DNA of 64,000 bases from Herbinix sp. (GTDB lineage Bacteria; Bacillota; Clostridia; Lachnospirales; Lachnospiraceae), in NCBI GenBank assembly GCA_029256105.1, contig JAQSYO010000001.1, positions 186,001 to 250,000 of the forward strand, given 5' to 3'. Below the pieces are notes generated by a model. The model was given only the letters and a program-made list of their open reading frames with translations. It searched no databases and was not told the origin of the DNA. A program made the translations under genes and the position numbers. Below, piece by piece: positions 18,327 to 28,736 of the stretch (position 1 is its first letter; each line of letters begins with the position of its first letter).

Positions 18327-19361
18327 ATGGCGAACATAAAGGAAATTGCAAAAGCTTGTGATGTTTCGATTTCAACTGTATCCAATGTGTTAAATAATAA
18401 GAAATCAGTAAAAGCTCACACTAGAGAATTAATACTTGAAACTGCTAAGAGGATGGAATATGTGCCTAATTACATGGCTAAAAATTTAAAGCAGAAGGCC
18501 ACTCAGACAATTGGAATCATTGCAGAAGACTTAACGGTCTTTAATTGTCCGGAGATAGTGGATGGTATTCATGCATATCTGGAAGAGATGGGCTATAGCT
18601 TTCTGCTAGGAAATCTTAGACTATATAAAAAATATGGCAATAAGTTCTATATAACAGAGAATTATAAAACTCAAGTAATTGAGGAATTTCGCATGATGCA
18701 GGCAAAACAGGTAAATGGCATTATCTATATTGGAGCACATAACAGAGAAATCCATTGTATACCAAATGATTTATTAATTCCGGTTGTAATTGCATATGGA
18801 TTTGCTTCCGATGATAATATTCCCTCGGTCATATTAAATGATGAGAAAGCAGCCTATGATGCAACGAATGCTTTAATTGAAAAGGGTCATCAACTAATTG
18901 GTGTGATTGCAGGAGAAGATAAAAGTATCCATACGAAGGAACGGTTAAGAGGCTTTCAAAGAGCACTTTATCAACATAAATTATTATATAATCCGGAACT
19001 GATTTACCAGGGGAATTGGGTAAGAGCTTCCGGCTATCAGGGTACAGCCCAGTTAGTGCAGATGGGAGTAACTGCGATTTTTGCGATGAATGATAACATG
19101 GCCCTAGGAATTTATGATTATGCTTATGAACATGGGATTAAAATTGGCAGTGAATTATCTATAATTGGGATGGATAATAAGGAGATTAGCACGGTTTTAC
19201 GCCCTTCGTTAACAACAATGGCATTGCCCTTGAATGAAATAGGGAAACAAGCAGCTCGAATCATTATCGAAATCTGCAAGAAACAGTACAGGGACGACGA
19301 ACATATTCATAAAATTGAGTGTAATTTAGTGGAGAGGGAAAGTATTGGTAAAACGTTTTAA
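18327..19361 (+). CDS. LacI family transcriptional regulator
   Basis: An N-terminal LacI helix-turn-helix (IKEIAKACDVSISTVSNVLNN) and hinge helix are followed by a periplasmic-binding-protein-like effector domain (about 60-340). AAAGGAG precedes the ATG. Four copies of an AAACGTTT-type palindrome lie near it: at its own promoter, over its stop codon, at the GH127 promoter and just before the GH127 gene. A fifth lies before the main solute-binding protein gene. It should repress this carbohydrate module until an imported sugar, possibly an arabinose oligomer given GH127, releases it. The effector is inferred from context only. Confidence 0.93.
   Translation: MANIKEIAKACDVSISTVSNVLNNKKSVKAHTRELILETAKRMEYVPNYMAKNLKQKATQTIGIIAEDLTVFNCPEIVDGIHAYLEEMGYSFLLGNLRLYKKYGNKFYITENYKTQVIEEFRMMQAKQVNGIIYIGAHNREIHCIPNDLLIPVVIAYGFASDDNIPSVILNDEKAAYDATNALIEKGHQLIGVIAGEDKSIHTKERLRGFQRALYQHKLLYNPELIYQGNWVRASGYQGTAQLVQMGVTAIFAMNDNMALGIYDYAYEHGIKIGSELSIIGMDNKEISTVLRPSLTTMALPLNEIGKQAARIIIEICKKQYRDDEHIHKIECNLVERESIGKTF
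19350..19359. promoter_or_regulatory. LacI-type operator overlapping the lacI stop codon
   Basis: AAAACGTTTT recurs over the last codons of lacI (Lys-Thr-Phe-stop). It may be an auxiliary operator for DNA looping, or chance in coding sequence. It is identical to the core at the lacI promoter. Confidence 0.45.
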
Positions 19362-19435
19362 TGAAATATAAAATCACTATAATAAGCACTAACTGAGCAA
19401 AATAAGAGATGGTTTATAAAATATAATACGTCAAG

Positions 19436-19470
19436 GCATGATTTAACAATAAATCATGCTTTATTTTTTG
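19436..19470 (+). terminator. lacI rho-independent terminator
   Basis: GCATGATTTA and TAAATCATGC form a perfect 10-bp stem with a 4-nt loop, followed by TTTATTTTTTG. Confidence 0.9.
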
Positions 19471-19572
19471 ATTTAAATTTTGAAAGCGAGAGTAATAGTG
19501 AGAAAATTAGAGTATGATGTAGTATGTCAATGATAATGCTAGATATAAAGTGGATTTAAGCAAAGCAACTAT

Positions 19573-19623
19573 TTGAAAAAGTATAGAAAAATGATATAAC
19601 TAATATATAAAGAAAAACGTTTT
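19573..19623 (+). promoter_or_regulatory. GH127 promoter with AAAACGTTTT operator
   Basis: TTGAAA (19573-19578) and TATAAC (19595-19600) are 16 bp apart. AAAACGTTTT (19614-19623) lies just past the expected transcription start, the same geometry as at the lacI promoter. Confidence 0.7.
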
Positions 19624-19675
19624 ACTAAATATTATTAAGAACCTTTATTTTCAGCAATTTAATAATATGTCAAAT

Positions 19676-19685
19676 AAAACGTTTC
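19676..19685. promoter_or_regulatory. Second operator-like site before GH127
   Basis: AAAACGTTTC matches the operator core with one change and lies 62 bp after the site at 19614, a near-integral six helical turns. Confidence 0.4.
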
Positions 19686-19705
19686 ATATAATTAGGAGGA
19701 TTGTT

Positions 19706-21643
19706 ATGCAAAAACTCACCGTACTACCCTTAAAACAGATCAGGATAGATGATTCCTTTTGGAACAAATACGTTAAATTAGTTCCGGATGTGATTATACC
19801 TCACCAATGGGATATATTAAATGACAAGGTAGAGGATGCCGAGCCAAGTCACAGCATCAAAAATTTTGAAATAACTGCAAATCTAAAGGAGGGTTATTTT
19901 CATGGAGTGGTATTCCAAGATACCGATGTAGCAAAATGGTTAGAGGCAGTTGCCTTCTCATTAGCCTCCCGTCCGGATACCTCACTGGAAGAAACAGCAG
20001 ATGAAGTAATTAGTCTGATTGGGAAAGCACAGGCCGCTGATGGATATTTGAACACCTATTTTACAATCAAGGAACCAACTCTTCGCTTTACTAACTTGAA
20101 GGAGGGGCATGAGCTATATACAGCAGGGCATATGATTGAAGCAGCTGTCGCGTACTATAAAACTACCGGGAAAGACGAGTTTTTAAAGATTATGATTCGC
20201 AATGCGGATTTGATTTGTGAGGTATTTTCAGAGAACAATAATTCAAAAGGATATCCAGGGCATCAAGAAATCGAATTAGCACTTATAAAACTCTATGAGG
20301 TTACCAACGATAGCAAATATCTAGCTCAAGCAAAAGCGTTTATAGATCGCAGAGGAGCATCGCCGAATTACTTTATCGAAGAAGAGAAGCATCCAGAGTA
20401 TAAAAATATATTTCCAGAGCTAATGAAGTACACACCCATATATTCGCAATCCCATCTTCCGGTAAGAAAACAGCACAAGGCAGAGGGGCATGCAGTAAGA
20501 GCAGTGTACATGTATTGTGCGATGGCAGATTTAGCATATGAATATCAGGATCAGGAGCTGCTTGGAAGCTGCGAACGTCTATGGAATAACATGGTATATC
20601 GTAGAATGTATATCACAGGCAGCATTGGTAGCTCAGGTATTCTGGAACGTTTTACTACAGACTATGATTTACCTAATAACAGTAATTATGCGGAGACCTG
20701 TGCTTCCATCGGATTAGCCTTGTTCGGAAGGCGAATGACACAGATTACTCGGGATAGTAGGTATATGGATATCGTAGAAAAAGTGTTATACAATACAGTT
20801 CTTTCCGGCATTGCGATGGATGGTAAAAGCTTCTTCTATGTCAATCCACTGGAGGTATGGCCGGATAATTGTATTGAGAGTACATCAAAGGAGCATGTGA
20901 AGCCCATCAGGCAAAAATGGTTTGGGGTAGCCTGTTGTCCCCCTAATATTGCAAGAACGTTAGCATCCTTAGGCGAATATGTTTATTTTGCTTCAGAGAA
21001 TACTTTCTGGGTCAATCTATTCTTGTCAGGAAGTGCAAGTGCTAGGATGAAAGGAAAAGAAATTACGATAACCACCGTGACTAATTTCCCGCAGGAAGGG
21101 AAGACCAATTTTATAATTGAAGGTAATGAGGAGCTTGACCTTACGATGGCAATACGAATTCCTGAATATGTAAAGGATTATCGCATTTGGCTTGAGGGAG
21201 TCGAGCTGAAGAATACCGTAAGCGATAAAGGTTATCTATACCTTGAATTACATGGAGAGACCTCGATAGAGCTAGAATTTTCTATACCAGCACGTTTTGT
21301 CCATGCCAATCCATTTGTTCGTGAGGATAGCGGAAAGGTAGCAATTGAGAAGGGTCCTTTGGTTTATTGCCTGGAGGAAGTAGACAATGGAAGCAATCTT
21401 CCGGCTATTTATATCGACACAAAGCAGCCAATTAAGGAAGAATTTTGTGAGAACTTACTCGGTGGTACTACGGTATTGACGGTGTCAGGTAGAAGAATAT
21501 TGAATACCAATTGGCAGGAGGAAGAACTATATAAGGAAACCGAGCTTGTATGGGAAGCAGGTGTATTTACGGCGGTTCCTTACTGCTATTGGGGGAATCG
21601 GAGGACGGGAGAAATGCTGGTGTGGATGAAGGAGTTATGTTAA
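19706..21643 (+). CDS. GH127 beta-L-arabinofuranosidase
   Basis: This is a family GH127 (formerly DUF1680) retaining glycosidase that releases L-arabinofuranose. Its proposed catalytic set is Glu330 and Cys332 in AETCASIG plus Cys410 and Cys411 in ACCPPN. The spacing matches the zinc-bound Cys nucleophile site of bifidobacterial HypBA1. The length of 645 residues is typical. There is no signal peptide, so it works in the cytoplasm on imported arabinosides. AGGAGG precedes the ATG at 19706; the longer frame from 19667 starts in the operator region. It opens the sugar module and is probably controlled by the upstream LacI protein. Confidence 0.95.
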   Translation: MQKLTVLPLKQIRIDDSFWNKYVKLVPDVIIPHQWDILNDKVEDAEPSHSIKNFEITANLKEGYFHGVVFQDTDVAKWLEAVAFSLASRPDTSLEETADEVISLIGKAQAADGYLNTYFTIKEPTLRFTNLKEGHELYTAGHMIEAAVAYYKTTGKDEFLKIMIRNADLICEVFSENNNSKGYPGHQEIELALIKLYEVTNDSKYLAQAKAFIDRRGASPNYFIEEEKHPEYKNIFPELMKYTPIYSQSHLPVRKQHKAEGHAVRAVYMYCAMADLAYEYQDQELLGSCERLWNNMVYRRMYITGSIGSSGILERFTTDYDLPNNSNYAETCASIGLALFGRRMTQITRDSRYMDIVEKVLYNTVLSGIAMDGKSFFYVNPLEVWPDNCIESTSKEHVKPIRQKWFGVACCPPNIARTLASLGEYVYFASENTFWVNLFLSGSASARMKGKEITITTVTNFPQEGKTNFIIEGNEELDLTMAIRIPEYVKDYRIWLEGVELKNTVSDKGYLYLELHGETSIELEFSIPARFVHANPFVREDSGKVAIEKGPLVYCLEEVDNGSNLPAIYIDTKQPIKEEFCENLLGGTTVLTVSGRRILNTNWQEEELYKETELVWEAGVFTAVPYCYWGNRRTGEMLVWMKELC

Positions 21644-21693
21644 GGCGAATGAGATAGTGGGGCAAAAAAAATTGTGATGGGGAGCTAATACAT

Positions 21694-23763
21694 ATGAAGA
21701 AGAGCAGAAGTAGAAAAAACAGTAAAAGAGTACTAGTTTTTAATGAAATTAAGTATAAATTAATTGTCAGTTTTCTCATACCGGTGGTTTTGATGCTTCT
21801 GTTAGGAATAATATGCTATCTAAAAGCCTCAACCGGAATGATACAAAAATATGAAACTACTGCACAAACCAGCATGACGATGACCGCAAAATACTTTGAT
21901 ACTTTATTATCTACAATTGAAAGTAAAGCATTACAATTTGACACTGATTCCATTGTATCAAAGTATTTCACGGGAAAATACGAATTCGATATGATTGAAC
22001 AAAAGAAAAGGAAGGAAGAGATTACATCTAAAATTCTCTCCATTACCTTATCAGAGAAGAGCATAGCCAATATTTATGTCTTTTCCAAAAATGGTTTAGG
22101 CTTATCCTCCAATGGGGAGTTAGCAACAAGTTTGTATGATGAGTTTCTTGCCTCAACAGATGTTGCCAAAGTAAAAGCGGAGGAGAAAGTGTGGTTGGGG
22201 GCTCATCCTGCATTGGATCAATTAACAAAGAGCAACCCTGACAAATACTGCATTTCTCTGATAAAAAGGCTGCATGATCAGAACAATTTACCAATCGGTT
22301 ACATTGTGATTGATGTAGATTATGATTTTGTAAAGGAAGCATTAAGTGAAATTCAAATTGATAAGGAAAGTAGAATGGGCTTTGTTTCTTCTGACCAACG
22401 TGAGGTAACGGTCTCTTGGTTATCTGATAAAAAAGAGCAGGATTTTTCATTTACGAAGCAATCTTTTTTTGGGAAGGCAGTCGGTGCGGAATTCTCTGAT
22501 TATGTAACTATGAAAGGAGAAGAAGATTTATTCCTAATGACGAGAATTGAATCCGCAGAGGTATTGATCTGTGCGTTGATTCCAAAGGCGGTAATCCTGG
22601 AGCAAAGTGCAGGGATGAAGTATATTATTATCATGTTTGTTTTAGTGGCAAGCAGTATAGCAATTGTCACAGGACTAATCATGGCAAGCGGAATTGGGAA
22701 TACAATTAATAAAATCAACGGAGTATTGGAACGAGTAACCAAAGGAGAATTAAATCTTTGTGTAAGCACCAAGCGTAAGGATGAATTTGGGACTTTATCC
22801 GACAGTATCACGAATATGATAATGGGAATGAAGGAACTGGTGATTAAGATGTCAAAGGTAAGTATTGATGTCAATCACTCTTCTAAGGATGTAGTACAAA
22901 GCTCAGACACCTTAATTCAAGTATCAGATCGAATAGCGGAGGCTTCCAATGATATTGAACAGGGAATGGCACAGCAGGCACAGGATACCCAGGATTGCTT
23001 GATGCAGATGGAATACCTCTCTAGTAAAATCCAAACAATGAAGGAACACGTAGGTGAAATAGAGAAATCTGCAAAAAATACAGAGGATATCTCGCAAATA
23101 GGTCTTGATATGACAGGTCAATTGAAGAATAAGTCCAGTGCCACCAGCCAAATAACAGAAGATATCGTAACAGATATGAAGGAATTGGAAGAACAGTCAA
23201 AACATATTACTGAGTTTGTTGAGCTGATCAATGGTATTGCAGAGCAGACGAACCTTTTGTCTTTAAATGCAAGCATCGAATCGGCAAGAGCAGGAGAATA
23301 TGGGAAAGGCTTTGGTGTCGTTGCTGTTGAAATTAGAAAATTGGCTGAGAAGTCAACCAATACAGCAAATCACATTAATAAGCTAGCTGGGTCGATCCGT
23401 AATCAAAGCGCGAAAACCCTGGATACGGCTCAAAAGGCAAAGGGCGTTGTAAAGGAGCAGGATGAGCTTTTATTCGAAACAATAAAGGTATTTGGGATCA
23501 TTCGTGAAGCCGTAAAAACTCTATTGGAGGAATTAAATCAGATTTCAAAGAGCATTATCGATATTAATGTAGCAAAAAGAGATGCGTTGGAGTCCATTGA
23601 GAGTATCTCGGCTGCTGCCCAGGAGACAGCAGCGAATACAACCGGACTTACAGATACCATTAGCAGGCAGATGAATGTCGTAGAAACACTGAAACAAGCA
23701 GTGAATCATTTGAATGAGAATGCAATAGAACTGGATAATGCAATAAAAATATTTCAGTATTAA
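21694..23763 (+). CDS. Methyl-accepting chemotaxis protein with Cache-like sensor
   Basis: This is a transmembrane chemoreceptor with membrane segments at about residues 28-47 and 309-333 flanking a large extracellular Cache-like ligand domain, then HAMP, then the long methyl-accepting coiled coil. The hairpin tip reads GIAEQTNLLSLNASIESARAGEYGKGF. Many Gln/Glu pairs in the coiled coil could be methylation sites. It lies 50 nt after the GH127 gene and just before a kinase/regulator pair and solute-binding proteins, so the ligand may be the same sugar or a sugar-loaded binding protein. GGGGAG precedes the ATG. Confidence 0.94.
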   Translation: MKKSRSRKNSKRVLVFNEIKYKLIVSFLIPVVLMLLLGIICYLKASTGMIQKYETTAQTSMTMTAKYFDTLLSTIESKALQFDTDSIVSKYFTGKYEFDMIEQKKRKEEITSKILSITLSEKSIANIYVFSKNGLGLSSNGELATSLYDEFLASTDVAKVKAEEKVWLGAHPALDQLTKSNPDKYCISLIKRLHDQNNLPIGYIVIDVDYDFVKEALSEIQIDKESRMGFVSSDQREVTVSWLSDKKEQDFSFTKQSFFGKAVGAEFSDYVTMKGEEDLFLMTRIESAEVLICALIPKAVILEQSAGMKYIIIMFVLVASSIAIVTGLIMASGIGNTINKINGVLERVTKGELNLCVSTKRKDEFGTLSDSITNMIMGMKELVIKMSKVSIDVNHSSKDVVQSSDTLIQVSDRIAEASNDIEQGMAQQAQDTQDCLMQMEYLSSKIQTMKEHVGEIEKSAKNTEDISQIGLDMTGQLKNKSSATSQITEDIVTDMKELEEQSKHITEFVELINGIAEQTNLLSLNASIESARAGEYGKGFGVVAVEIRKLAEKSTNTANHINKLAGSIRNQSAKTLDTAQKAKGVVKEQDELLFETIKVFGIIREAVKTLLEELNQISKSIIDINVAKRDALESIESISAAAQETAANTTGLTDTISRQMNVVETLKQAVNHLNENAIELDNAIKIFQY

Positions 23764-23802
23764 TTAACTTCTTCTCTCACACTCTATAACACTTCAAGAC
23801 GT

Positions 23803-23840
23803 AGCCCCCGATTTGGATTTTTGTATCTTTATTGGGGGTT
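23803..23840 (+). terminator. Weak terminator-like hairpin after the chemoreceptor gene
   Basis: AGCCCCCGAT pairs with ATTGGGGGTT (two G-U pairs) around an 18-nt T-rich loop. The tract after the stem is only moderately T-rich, so it may slow rather than stop transcription. Confidence 0.5.
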
Positions 23841-23884
23841 ATGTTTATAGTAAAAATATAATACTTTTATTATTACACGAACTA

Positions 23885-23913
23885 TTGACATAGGTATTTT
23901 GTAACAGTAAAGT
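23885..23913 (+). promoter_or_regulatory. Promoter of the kinase/regulator/binding-protein operon
   Basis: TTGACA (23885-23890) and TAAAGT (23908-23913) are 17 bp apart, about 30 nt before the kinase start. Confidence 0.6.
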
Positions 23914-23945
23914 AAGGATATACAGTGGAGAAAGGATACTGCATT

Positions 23946-25820
23946 ATGCGCGAGGGGAGAAGGAAAGTGGGTATTTCTAATCGGAAGAAAAATACGAAAA
24001 TTCGGGGATTTTACAACCGTCTAAGACTATCACAAAAGATATTATTTTCCTTTGTATTTGCCGCTATTATACCGTTAATTATTATTCAGCTTTTCTTTTA
24101 TAAATTTAATGCAGAATATATCAACGATAAAGTGAATCAGCTTATGGTAAATAATCTTTCTCAGACAGTAGACAGAGTAAACTTGTCCATTGACGTATAT
24201 ACGAATATCTTATATCAAATCTATGTGGATGATGAAATAATTAATAATGTCCGTATTATGAGTGATGATAAGGAAATCAAAAAAGCAGTAGCGTACAATA
24301 ATATAAATAATCGGTTAAAGCAATATATCAGTGCGGTTGATGGTATTCGTTGCCTTAGCATCATTTGCAACGATGGGCAAACGGTTACCTACGATTTAAA
24401 GACCGGCTCTTCCATCGATAATATATGGAGGGATTATGATGACCTCAGAGATACACAGCCTTTCCTTAATGCAAAGGACAAGGCCGGTATGGCAATTACT
24501 CCAACTATGAAAATAGACGATAAGGGAGAAGATGTCTATGTATTTCATATATCAAAGCAAATATTTAATTTTAATCATCTAGAGGACGGTGCCATTGCTA
24601 CAGCGGTTATGACAATTGATGAACGAGTTCTGGACAGCTTATGTAATGTGGACGAAGGGAATGAAGGTGCACTTGAATACAGTTTCACCTTTATTCTTGA
24701 TAAGGATAAGAATGTCATCGCTTACCCTGAGCAGATATTTGCAGGATTAAAATTAGATCCGAATATTGGCATTGAGCGATTTGTTACGGTGACCGGTTTA
24801 TTAAAAAACAAAAAGATAGCCATTAATTCATTTCAGGATGATGCTACTGGGTGGTCCTTTTATAATGTGTTTGATCTGGATTACATGCTTAAGGATATTA
24901 AACATTCACAAAAAATCTTTTCCTTAAGTGGAGCAATTACATTACTTTTTTCCTCCATACTAATCGTATATACGATTAAAAAGATCGTGGAGTCGGTAAA
25001 TAAAATTATTAAGGGAATTCAACTCGTTAAGACAGGTGATTTTGATACTGTCGTTATAGTTGAAACGCAGGATGAAATTGGTGAGATAGCGAATCATTTC
25101 AATGAAATGACAAAAGAAGTGAAACAATTGATTTTTCAGGTAATGGAGGCAACACAGCTGCAAAAGGATGCAGAAATAAAAGCCCTCGAAGCTCAGATTA
25201 ATCCACATTTTCTCTATAATACACTAGATACGATTAATTGGATGGCGATTGAGAAGGAAGAATATGCAATCAGTACGATGCTAAGAAATCTTGGCGTTAT
25301 TTTACGGTATAGTATTAATGAAAGTAACAAGGAGGTACCCATCTGGCAAGAGAAGGATTGGTTGGAGAAGTATATCAGCCTCTACCGAATGAGGTATAAT
25401 GATGGTTTTGAATGTATCTGTAATATTGATTCTACCATTCAGAACGTTAAAATCCATAAGTTGATTTTACAGCCGTTTGTAGAAAATTCCATCCTCCATG
25501 GGTTTAAGGGTATGGAACAAGGTGGTATGATACGGATTGATGCAATGAGGGTAGAAGGAGAAGATAGTATTAGCATACTTATTGAGGATAATGGAAAAGG
25601 TATGACGTCAGAAGTGGTTCAGCTATATAATAACCGAGATACTGCTATTATTGATGATGGACGAAGTATTGGAATGCACAATGCATTTTCGCGAATTGAT
25701 ATGTATTATGGTAAAGCTGCAAAATGGGGGATTAGTAGCGTTGAAGGTATGGGTACGGTTATTACTCTAAAACTACCTATAGTCGATTGGGGGAGTATTG
25801 ATGAGAATCGTAATAGTTGA
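23946..25820 (+). CDS. YesM-type sensor histidine kinase
   Basis: This membrane histidine kinase has a membrane segment at about residues 29-51, an extracellular Cache-like region, a second membrane segment near 325-345, HAMP, a QINPHFLYNTLDT histidine box with His near 420, and an ATPase with VENSILHG and DNGKGM motifs. The start is uncertain: ATG 23946 has GAGAAAGG 10 nt upstream, while GTG 23967 has GGGGAGAAGG, and a GTG at 23925 is also in frame. It overlaps the response regulator gene by 20 nt. A solute-binding lipoprotein follows, so it may sense a sugar-loaded binding protein. Confidence 0.92.
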   Translation: MREGRRKVGISNRKKNTKIRGFYNRLRLSQKILFSFVFAAIIPLIIIQLFFYKFNAEYINDKVNQLMVNNLSQTVDRVNLSIDVYTNILYQIYVDDEIINNVRIMSDDKEIKKAVAYNNINNRLKQYISAVDGIRCLSIICNDGQTVTYDLKTGSSIDNIWRDYDDLRDTQPFLNAKDKAGMAITPTMKIDDKGEDVYVFHISKQIFNFNHLEDGAIATAVMTIDERVLDSLCNVDEGNEGALEYSFTFILDKDKNVIAYPEQIFAGLKLDPNIGIERFVTVTGLLKNKKIAINSFQDDATGWSFYNVFDLDYMLKDIKHSQKIFSLSGAITLLFSSILIVYTIKKIVESVNKIIKGIQLVKTGDFDTVVIVETQDEIGEIANHFNEMTKEVKQLIFQVMEATQLQKDAEIKALEAQINPHFLYNTLDTINWMAIEKEEYAISTMLRNLGVILRYSINESNKEVPIWQEKDWLEKYISLYRMRYNDGFECICNIDSTIQNVKIHKLILQPFVENSILHGFKGMEQGGMIRIDAMRVEGEDSISILIEDNGKGMTSEVVQLYNNRDTAIIDDGRSIGMHNAFSRIDMYYGKAAKWGISSVEGMGTVITLKLPIVDWGSIDENRNS

Positions 25821-27318
25821 GGACGAAATTAAAATTCGAGAAGGTATGTCAAAGCTAATTGAAAAACATACAAGGCATCAAGTGATTGGTGAAGCCAAAA
25901 ATGGGGAAGAGGGAATTGAATTAATTTTAAGGTTGAAGCCTGATTTGGTAATTACCGATATTAGAATGCCTTTAATCGATGGTCTGGAGATGCTCACGAA
26001 GTTGCAGGAGCTGGGAAGTAAAACACACTCCGTTATACTCAGCGGTTACTCGGAATTTGAATATGCGAAGAAGGCAATTCATATCGGGGTAAGTGATTAT
26101 TTGCTAAAACCGATTACTCTGGAGGATGTTCAGGAGTTATTGGAGAAGATTGAGAAAAAGCTATTGGAAGAGCAAATTGCCTTGAAAGGAACACCACAAA
26201 GCTGTATACGCGATGCCATCTTGGGAAGTATGGAATATGATGAGGAGACATTGAACTATATCTGTGGTTTTCGAGATAAGATGTCATATATCATGCTTTT
26301 GGGTTATATCGGAGGAGCGAAAGCAACTTACAGCTCAGAATATATCGAGAAAACGCAATTACTCCATAAGAGGTTCCCCAATGCTATTTTCTATACCTTT
26401 CATGTGGAGGCTACGAAAGAAATCGTTACTTTAATAGCAGGTGAGATATCCTATGAGGAAATCATAGAGTATTTTGAACGACGATTTTTACTTCCGATGA
26501 AAGGGAAAGAGGGTCAAGCTCTATGGAGTATAGAACCTCTCAGAAATACGAAGGAACTACCACAGACCTATAAAAGATTAAGAAACAGGATGCGGTATGG
26601 ATTATCAATTGATAATAATATTCTATTAACGCAAGAGGTTGTTCAACATTATCCTAAAAAGGAATATCGTTATCCAATTGAAATAGAGAATAAAATCAGA
26701 ACAAATATCTGTAATGGTGCTCATGAAAAACTCGAGGAGTGCGAGAAGGAGTTCTTTGCATTCATGAACAAGAATTCCTATGAACCTAGCTGTATTGTAG
26801 ATGGCTATATGAGGCTTTATACCGCTACAGCAAATCTATTGCAGGAGATTGATACAAAGGCCTATGAGGCACTTCGTAACATAAATACACTAAACCTGAT
26901 GGGGGAAGCCAAAACTAGGACAGAGTTGGAAAAAGCCTATTCAGCGGCCATTCAACTTCTGATGAATACAAAGGAGAAACGTGAGGACATCCGCAATTAT
27001 ACGATAAAGCGAACCATCAACTACATTAGAGATCATTTCAACGAGGGCATTACACTGGAGGAAGTGGCACTTAAGCTTAATATTACACCGGAATACTTGA
27101 GCACCCTATTTAATAAAGAATTAGGAATGAATTTCTCAATCTTTCTGAAAGACTTTCGCCTAAGTCATGCGAAACGGCTGCTGAGTGGGACTGACAGGAA
27201 GATCTATGAGATAGCAAGTGAAGTTGGATATAGCGATTCTAAATATTTTAATCGTGTATTCAAAGAAAAATATGGCATCTCACCGGGTGAATTTCGTCAG
27301 CAGTTTATATCAAAGTAA
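25801..27318 (+). CDS. AraC-type two-component response regulator (long form)
   Basis: A receiver domain (IVEDE, ITDIRMP with phospho-acceptor Asp, LKP) is followed by a long middle region (about 125-395) and a C-terminal pair of AraC helix-turn-helix motifs (LEEVALKLNITPEYLSTLFNK and IYEIASEVGYSDSKYFNRVFKE). The ATG at 25801 overlaps the kinase gene, and GGGGAG lies just upstream inside it. Together with the kinase it likely activates the binding-protein and permease genes that follow on the same strand. Confidence 0.93.
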   Translation: MRIVIVEDEIKIREGMSKLIEKHTRHQVIGEAKNGEEGIELILRLKPDLVITDIRMPLIDGLEMLTKLQELGSKTHSVILSGYSEFEYAKKAIHIGVSDYLLKPITLEDVQELLEKIEKKLLEEQIALKGTPQSCIRDAILGSMEYDEETLNYICGFRDKMSYIMLLGYIGGAKATYSSEYIEKTQLLHKRFPNAIFYTFHVEATKEIVTLIAGEISYEEIIEYFERRFLLPMKGKEGQALWSIEPLRNTKELPQTYKRLRNRMRYGLSIDNNILLTQEVVQHYPKKEYRYPIEIENKIRTNICNGAHEKLEECEKEFFAFMNKNSYEPSCIVDGYMRLYTATANLLQEIDTKAYEALRNINTLNLMGEAKTRTELEKAYSAAIQLLMNTKEKREDIRNYTIKRTINYIRDHFNEGITLEEVALKLNITPEYLSTLFNKELGMNFSIFLKDFRLSHAKRLLSGTDRKIYEIASEVGYSDSKYFNRVFKEKYGISPGEFRQQFISK

Positions 27319-27404
27319 TTTCGTTATCACTTGCCGGGAGATACAATTTTACTAAGAGGAGGCAATTGCTTTTGACAGTCGAAAAGCATAGGCGGGAGGA
27401 TGTA

Positions 27405-28634
27405 ATGAAAAAAGGTGTTATTTATGTCGTGTGTAGTCTTATTATAGTTCTTTTTATGGGGTGTTCCAAGCGTGAGAGTGGGGAAGCATCGGAACAACAG
27501 CATGAAGAAAAAGAGAAGCTGGTTTTGTGGTCCTATTATGAAGTTGATGCGCAACAGGAAAGCTTAGATCAGCTGGTATATGAATTTAATCTTTCACAAA
27601 ATACTTATGAGGTCAGTTGGGAATATGTTCCGATGGCGGACTTCACCAAAAAACTATCCATGGGTTTTACAGAAAATGAACTACCGGATATGGTAATCAT
27701 CGATAATCCGGATATGCTTTCCTATGTTACCTTTGGTTTATTTGAGGATATAACAGAATATATGATGCAAAAGAAGGACCTCCAGGATTATTATCCGGGA
27801 GTAATCAGTTCCGTAATTTATGATGGCAAATATTATGGATTACCCTTTTGTGGCAATAATGTTGCCTTGTATTATAACAAAGATCTATTAAAGGAGGAGG
27901 GTTTGGATCCGCCTGGGACCTGGGAAGAATTTTCGGAGGCAGCGAAGCAATTGACAAAGGGTGAGACATATGGTTTCGCCATGTGCGCTCTGAATAGTGA
28001 AGAGGGGGCATTTCAGTTTCTACCTTGGATCTTATCGACAGGAGCCTCACCCACTACCGTAGGAAATGATGATGCCTTAAGAGCATACTCTTTAATCGAT
28101 GACTTAGTGAATAACGGTGCACTTAGTGGAGATTGCATTAATTGGACACAGAACGATGTTGCTAGGAAGTTTATCAGCAGAGAAGCAGCTATGATGGAAA
28201 ATGGACCCTGGATATTGCCTATGCTAGAGGAAGCCGGCATCAATTTTGGTATCATAGAACTTCCGGTTGACCGGCAAAGAAGGGTAGTCTTTGGTGGTGA
28301 AAATCTGGCGGTAATTAAAGGAAAGAATGTGAAGGGAGCCATGGCATTCTTGGATTATTACAACCAAGACAAGGTTATGTTGGCTACATGCAAGGCCTCT
28401 GATGCAATTCCACCAAAACGTACCTTATCCAGAGAAGCATTCTTGGAGGATCCTTATTATAGTGTCTTTGTTAATCAGATGGATAATGGAATATCAAGGA
28501 GCAGTTATCCTTCCTGGAAGATGACCTCGAACATATTAAGTAAAGCGCTGAATGAAGTGGTGATTGAAGATACTTCGATGCTGGATATCTGCAAAAGTGT
28601 CACACTGGAGATGGAGGAAGCGGATAATAGATAG
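27405..28634 (+). CDS. Sugar-binding lipoprotein (family 1), adjacent to two-component system
   Basis: This is an ABC-type extracellular solute-binding lipoprotein with a signal sequence ending in the lipobox FMGC (Cys19) and a family 1 binding fold (LPDMVIIDN, YGLPFCGNNVALYYNKDLL, MENGPWILPM). GGGAGG precedes the ATG at 27405. It is a paralogue of the next gene and keeps the same order of motifs. Placed directly after the kinase/regulator pair and separated from the permeases by a promoter, it may serve as a co-receptor for signalling rather than bulk transport. That split of roles is inference. Confidence 0.9.
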   Translation: MKKGVIYVVCSLIIVLFMGCSKRESGEASEQQHEEKEKLVLWSYYEVDAQQESLDQLVYEFNLSQNTYEVSWEYVPMADFTKKLSMGFTENELPDMVIIDNPDMLSYVTFGLFEDITEYMMQKKDLQDYYPGVISSVIYDGKYYGLPFCGNNVALYYNKDLLKEEGLDPPGTWEEFSEAAKQLTKGETYGFAMCALNSEEGAFQFLPWILSTGASPTTVGNDDALRAYSLIDDLVNNGALSGDCINWTQNDVARKFISREAAMMENGPWILPMLEEAGINFGIIELPVDRQRRVVFGGENLAVIKGKNVKGAMAFLDYYNQDKVMLATCKASDAIPPKRTLSREAFLEDPYYSVFVNQMDNGISRSSYPSWKMTSNILSKALNEVVIEDTSMLDICKSVTLEMEEADNR

Positions 28635-28736
28635 CATCAAATTCTGAACGGAAATTGCAAGTTATTAAGGGTACAAAATACAGTCATATAAAGAAAAGTA
28701 AGATGAATAAAGTCCACCATGCTTAGGATATTATAC

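Larger units (their letters stand above)
19362..19705. other. Intergenic region lacI-GH127
   Basis: These 340 bases hold the lacI terminator, then the GH127 promoter with one operator, then a second near-palindromic operator close to the start codon. No further gene is seen. Confidence 0.7.
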